Part shown: in pieces, positions 6,363-8,833 of the stretch
How the letters are laid out: each line of letters begins with the position of its first letter
Position numbering within the stretch: position 1 is the stretch's first letter
Origin: Verrucomicrobiota bacterium
GTDB taxonomy: Bacteria > Verrucomicrobiota > Verrucomicrobiia > Limisphaerales > UBA11320
Length of the DNA: 8,833 nucleotides
Direction: 5' to 3'
Assembly: GCA_016871475.1 (NCBI GenBank)
Contig: VHDG01000117.1
Location: 1-8,833 of the forward strand
Notes under the pieces: model-generated
The model's input: only the letters and a program-made list of their open reading frames with translations
What the model was told of the DNA's origin: nothing
Database searches by the model: none
Made by a program: the position numbers and the translations under genes

Positions 6363-7703
6363 ATGTGTTTGCCCATGACACAAATCGTCCGCCGATTCCT
6401 GGTATACTGGATCACTGGATGCGCATGTTTTGGATCTGTATCCGGAGCCCCGGCAAAGTGGCTGGTCCTGGGGCCCATGCTGGGCCACGTTTCCGAATCC
6501 GAAGCCGCCATCTGGGTGAAGGCCTCCGAACCGGCGTCGCTCGCCGTGAAGGTCAGCACACGCTCGGACCTGTCAAACAGCCGAACCATACGGGGCGCTG
6601 CACTCAAACCCGAGACGGATGCAGCGGGAGTTATTCGAATGGGCGACCTGAGCCCCAACCAGACCTACCATTACTCCATTCTCCTGGACGGCAAGGAGGC
6701 TTTGCATCCGCCCTACCCGTCGTTCAAAACGCCTCCTGCCGCCACGGCGGGCACGGGCAGGCTGCGTTTCTGTTTTGTGTCCTGTTCCGGCTATCAGCCT
6801 TACGAACCTGCTGCGGGCTGGGCCGATATCGCCACCCGGACCAACATGGATCTCATCCTGATGCTCGGGGACAATCACTATGCCAACAGCAGCGACAAGG
6901 CTGCTCAGAGAAAAGCCTATCTGGGTCAACGCTCCTCCCCCGGCTTCCTGGCGGCCACCCGCAGCATCCCCGTCTACGGAATCTGGGACGACCATGACTT
7001 CGGGCCGAACGACAGCGACGGATCATTGCCCGGAAAGGACATGGCGCTCTCCGCATTTCTGGAACACTGGGCCAATCCAGGTGCCGGCGAACGCGAGAAC
7101 CCAGGCATCTATTTCAAGTTCTCCCGCGGGGATGTGGAGTTCTTCTGCCTCGATGGACGCTATCACCGCTCTCCCAACCGAAGCCCTGTCACCCCTGAGA
7201 AGACCATGCTTGGAGCTCGCCAGCTCGAATGGTTCAAGGAATCCCTCACGGCGTCCAAAGCCCGGATTAAAGTGCTGGTCTCCGGAAGCGAATGGCAGAG
7301 CTATGGCACGCCTGACTCGTGGACGAGCTTCGCAAGGGAACGCGACGACTTGTTCCAGTTCATCGACCACAAAGGGATACAAGGAGTGATCCTGATTTCC
7401 GGCGACCGTCATTTCACCGCTGCTTATCAGGTTCAGGGACGATTCATCGAGGTGACATCGGGACCCATCGGTGGCAATGCCTCGGACAGCCGTGTGACGC
7501 CCGAAATGTTCATCAATCACAACAAGGGAAGATTCTATTGCATTTACGATATCGACACCTCCGGGAGCGAACCTCGCCTCACCCTGGAGATTTATCAGAT
7601 CGGAACCGGGCTGGTGACCCATCGCTCTTTCACCTGGGACGAAATCTGCGGGAGAACTCGCATCCCCTCGCTCCCCTCACCCACACCCTCTCCCAAGCCA
7701 TGA
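6363..7703 (+). CDS. PhoD-like alkaline phosphatase / metallophosphoesterase
   Basis: The 446-residue product belongs to the PhoD-like branch of calcineurin-type metallophosphoesterases, which hydrolyse phosphomono- or diesters outside the cytoplasm using iron and calcium. After an export signal comes a fibronectin-like N-terminal domain (about 30-125; WLVLGPMLGHVSESEAAIWV, then LSPNQTYHYSILLDG). The catalytic domain shows the ligand motifs in order: VSCSG with C141, LGDNHY with D170, WDDHDFGPND at 208-217, and SGDRH at 346-350. PhoD of Bacillus has GDYIYE at the second motif, so this is a different sub-branch. The signal is ambiguous: ITGC at 17-20 looks like a lipobox, SGA after residue 27 could be a signal peptidase I site, and RRF at 10-12 is only a partial twin-arginine motif. 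The stop overlaps the next gene's start in ATGA, so the two are probably co-translated. A role in phosphate scavenging is inferred; no Pho-box was identified. Confidence 0.92.
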   Translation: MCLPMTQIVRRFLVYWITGCACFGSVSGAPAKWLVLGPMLGHVSESEAAIWVKASEPASLAVKVSTRSDLSNSRTIRGAALKPETDAAGVIRMGDLSPNQTYHYSILLDGKEALHPPYPSFKTPPAATAGTGRLRFCFVSCSGYQPYEPAAGWADIATRTNMDLILMLGDNHYANSSDKAAQRKAYLGQRSSPGFLAATRSIPVYGIWDDHDFGPNDSDGSLPGKDMALSAFLEHWANPGAGERENPGIYFKFSRGDVEFFCLDGRYHRSPNRSPVTPEKTMLGARQLEWFKESLTASKARIKVLVSGSEWQSYGTPDSWTSFARERDDLFQFIDHKGIQGVILISGDRHFTAAYQVQGRFIEVTSGPIGGNASDSRVTPEMFINHNKGRFYCIYDIDTSGSEPRLTLEIYQIGTGLVTHRSFTWDEICGRTRIPSLPSPTPSPKP

Positions 7704-8833
7704 AGCTGGTTGCGCTTGTCACAACTCTATGGGCGATGTGCTCCGCCATATCCGGCCCAAGCCATGCCCAGGACTGGCCGCAGTTCCTCGGTCCCACCGG
7801 AGACGCCATCTCCACGGAGACCAACCTCATCAACCGCATCCCCGACGGAGGACCGAAACGACTTTGGTCGATTCCGGTAGGCACCGGATACAGCGCGCCG
7901 TCGGTCCTGGGATCGCGTCTGGTGCTTCACCATCGCATCGGGAAGGAGGAAATCGTACAGACCTTCGATGTCACAACCGCCAAGGAAGGCTGGCGTCACG
8001 CCTATCCCACGGCTTACGAGGATCCTTACGGTTACAACAACGGCCCCCGCTGCACCCCGCTGTTGAACGGCGATCGCTGTTATACGTTTGGAGCGGAGGG
8101 ACGCCTTCTGTGCCTGGACCTCGCCACGGGACGCAAGCTGTGGGAACGCGAGACAGCCAAGGACTTCACCATCCCATCCGCGTTTTTTGGAGTGGGCAGC
8201 ACCCCTATTCTGGAGGCAGGCCGGTTGATTGTGATGACAGGTGGGCAGCCGAACTCCGGAATGGCGGCGTTCGATCCCCAGACTGGGGCCACGATCTGGG
8301 AGAGTGTGGGTCAGAAGAATTGGGAAGGGGTTCCAATGACAGGTTGGCCGGGTGAACGAACCGTGTCGTGGCAGACCTGGGAGAAGCAGGCCAGCTACGC
8401 AAGTCCTGTGGCTGCGACCATCCACGGACAACGCCACGTGCTCTGCCTGATGCGCCAGGGCCTCGTCTCGGTGAACCCCACGAACGGGGCTGTGAACTTC
8501 TCTTTCTGGTTCCGTTCTCGTGCCAATGACTCAGTCAACGCCATGAATCCGGTGGTGATGGGGCCCTACATCCTCATCTCGGCAGCCTATTTCAAGGTGG
8601 GCTCGGTGTTGCTCAAGGTGAAACCAGACGGTCGCGGGGTGGAGGAGGTGTGGAGAGGCACAGGCCTCGAGGTGCACTGGATGACACCCGTATTGAAGAA
8701 TGGCCACGTCTATGCCTTCAGCGGACGCAACGAACCGGATGCCAGTGTGCGCTGTGTCGATTTCCTGAGCGGAGCCGTGAAGTGGTCACGCGATGAGGCC
8801 TGGCGTCCCCACAGCTCCGAGCAACCACCGGTC
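7700..8833 (+). CDS. Secreted PQQ-like beta-propeller repeat protein, 3' end missing
   Basis: The frame opens with ATG at 7700, overlapping the phosphoesterase stop by four bases, and is still open at the window end after 378 codons. The N-terminus MKLVALVTTLWAMCSA...SHA followed by QDWPQFLGP is a signal peptide, cut after about residue 23, leading into the start typical of PVC PQQ-binding-like (BamB/quinoprotein-like) propellers. Blade motifs of the form D-x-x-(T/S)-G-x-x-x-W recur: DLATGRKLW at 140-148, DPQTGATIW at 192-200 and DFLSGAVKW at 354-362. No CxxCH haem motif is seen in the visible part. Such proteins may bind PQQ and act as dehydrogenases or serve as binding scaffolds; which applies cannot be decided here. 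No good Shine-Dalgarno precedes the start, so translation probably relies on ribosomes finishing the upstream gene. Confidence 0.9.
   Translation, partial: MKLVALVTTLWAMCSAISGPSHAQDWPQFLGPTGDAISTETNLINRIPDGGPKRLWSIPVGTGYSAPSVLGSRLVLHHRIGKEEIVQTFDVTTAKEGWRHAYPTAYEDPYGYNNGPRCTPLLNGDRCYTFGAEGRLLCLDLATGRKLWERETAKDFTIPSAFFGVGSTPILEAGRLIVMTGGQPNSGMAAFDPQTGATIWESVGQKNWEGVPMTGWPGERTVSWQTWEKQASYASPVAATIHGQRHVLCLMRQGLVSVNPTNGAVNFSFWFRSRANDSVNAMNPVVMGPYILISAAYFKVGSVLLKVKPDGRGVEEVWRGTGLEVHWMTPVLKNGHVYAFSGRNEPDASVRCVDFLSGAVKWSRDEAWRPHSSEQPPV

Noticed and set aside
5822..6658. A single 278-residue minus-strand protein reading through the small secreted protein gene and beyond the phosphoesterase start.
   Set aside because: It would overlap nearly 300 bases of a well-supported gene, and its last 104 residues begin with a textbook signal peptide, so the true start is near 6136.
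1..8833. CRISPR array, tRNA, rRNA, insertion sequence or toxin-antitoxin pair.
   Set aside because: No direct-repeat array, no cloverleaf-like stretch, no transposase or integrase motif, and no terminal inverted repeats with target duplications were seen on reading through.

Overview
The window (GC-rich, mixed strands) reads as chromosomal DNA of a PVC-group bacterium, most likely a Verrucomicrobiota member of the Pedosphaera/Limisphaerales kind. This is an inference from gene families, not from a marker gene. Two genes encode large secreted proteins of the Pirellula/Verrucomicrobium type (sorbosone-dehydrogenase-like beta-propeller, HEAT-like repeats, C-terminal haem c). A further gene encodes a secreted PQQ-like propeller protein with the N-terminal pattern Q-D-W-P-Q, and another a tiny secreted CxxC protein. 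All are typical of that group.

Layout. Bases 2-1414 (+) are the 3' part of a first dehydrogenase/cytochrome c gene that begins upstream of the window. Ten bases later hflX (1425-2744, +) encodes the ribosome-associated GTPase, complete with all GTPase motifs. A 255-base gap (2745-2999) contains no convincing gene but holds three inverted repeats. The last is a perfect 11-bp stem ending two bases before the start codon of the second dehydrogenase/cytochrome c gene (3000-5729, +). A strong hairpin with an A-run (5762-5795) ends the converging minus-strand gene for a 104-residue secreted cysteine protein (5822-6136, -). A 226-base divergent gap follows; its minus strand carries a coding-like, cysteine-rich stretch with no start or stop of its own. 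The window closes with a PhoD-like metallophosphoesterase (6363-7703, +) whose stop overlaps the start of a PQQ-like beta-propeller gene (7700 to beyond 8833, +) in an ATGA junction.

How they fit together. Apart from HflX, every product looks exported: two haem-bearing oxidoreductases, a phosphoesterase, a propeller protein and a small cysteine protein. This suggests periplasmic breakdown and oxidation of organic compounds, but substrates cannot be read from the sequence. No mobile element, CRISPR array, tRNA or rRNA was seen. I did not find a clearly new multi-gene system. The most unusual points are the structured gap before 3000 and the cryptic cysteine-rich reading frame at 6164-6313.
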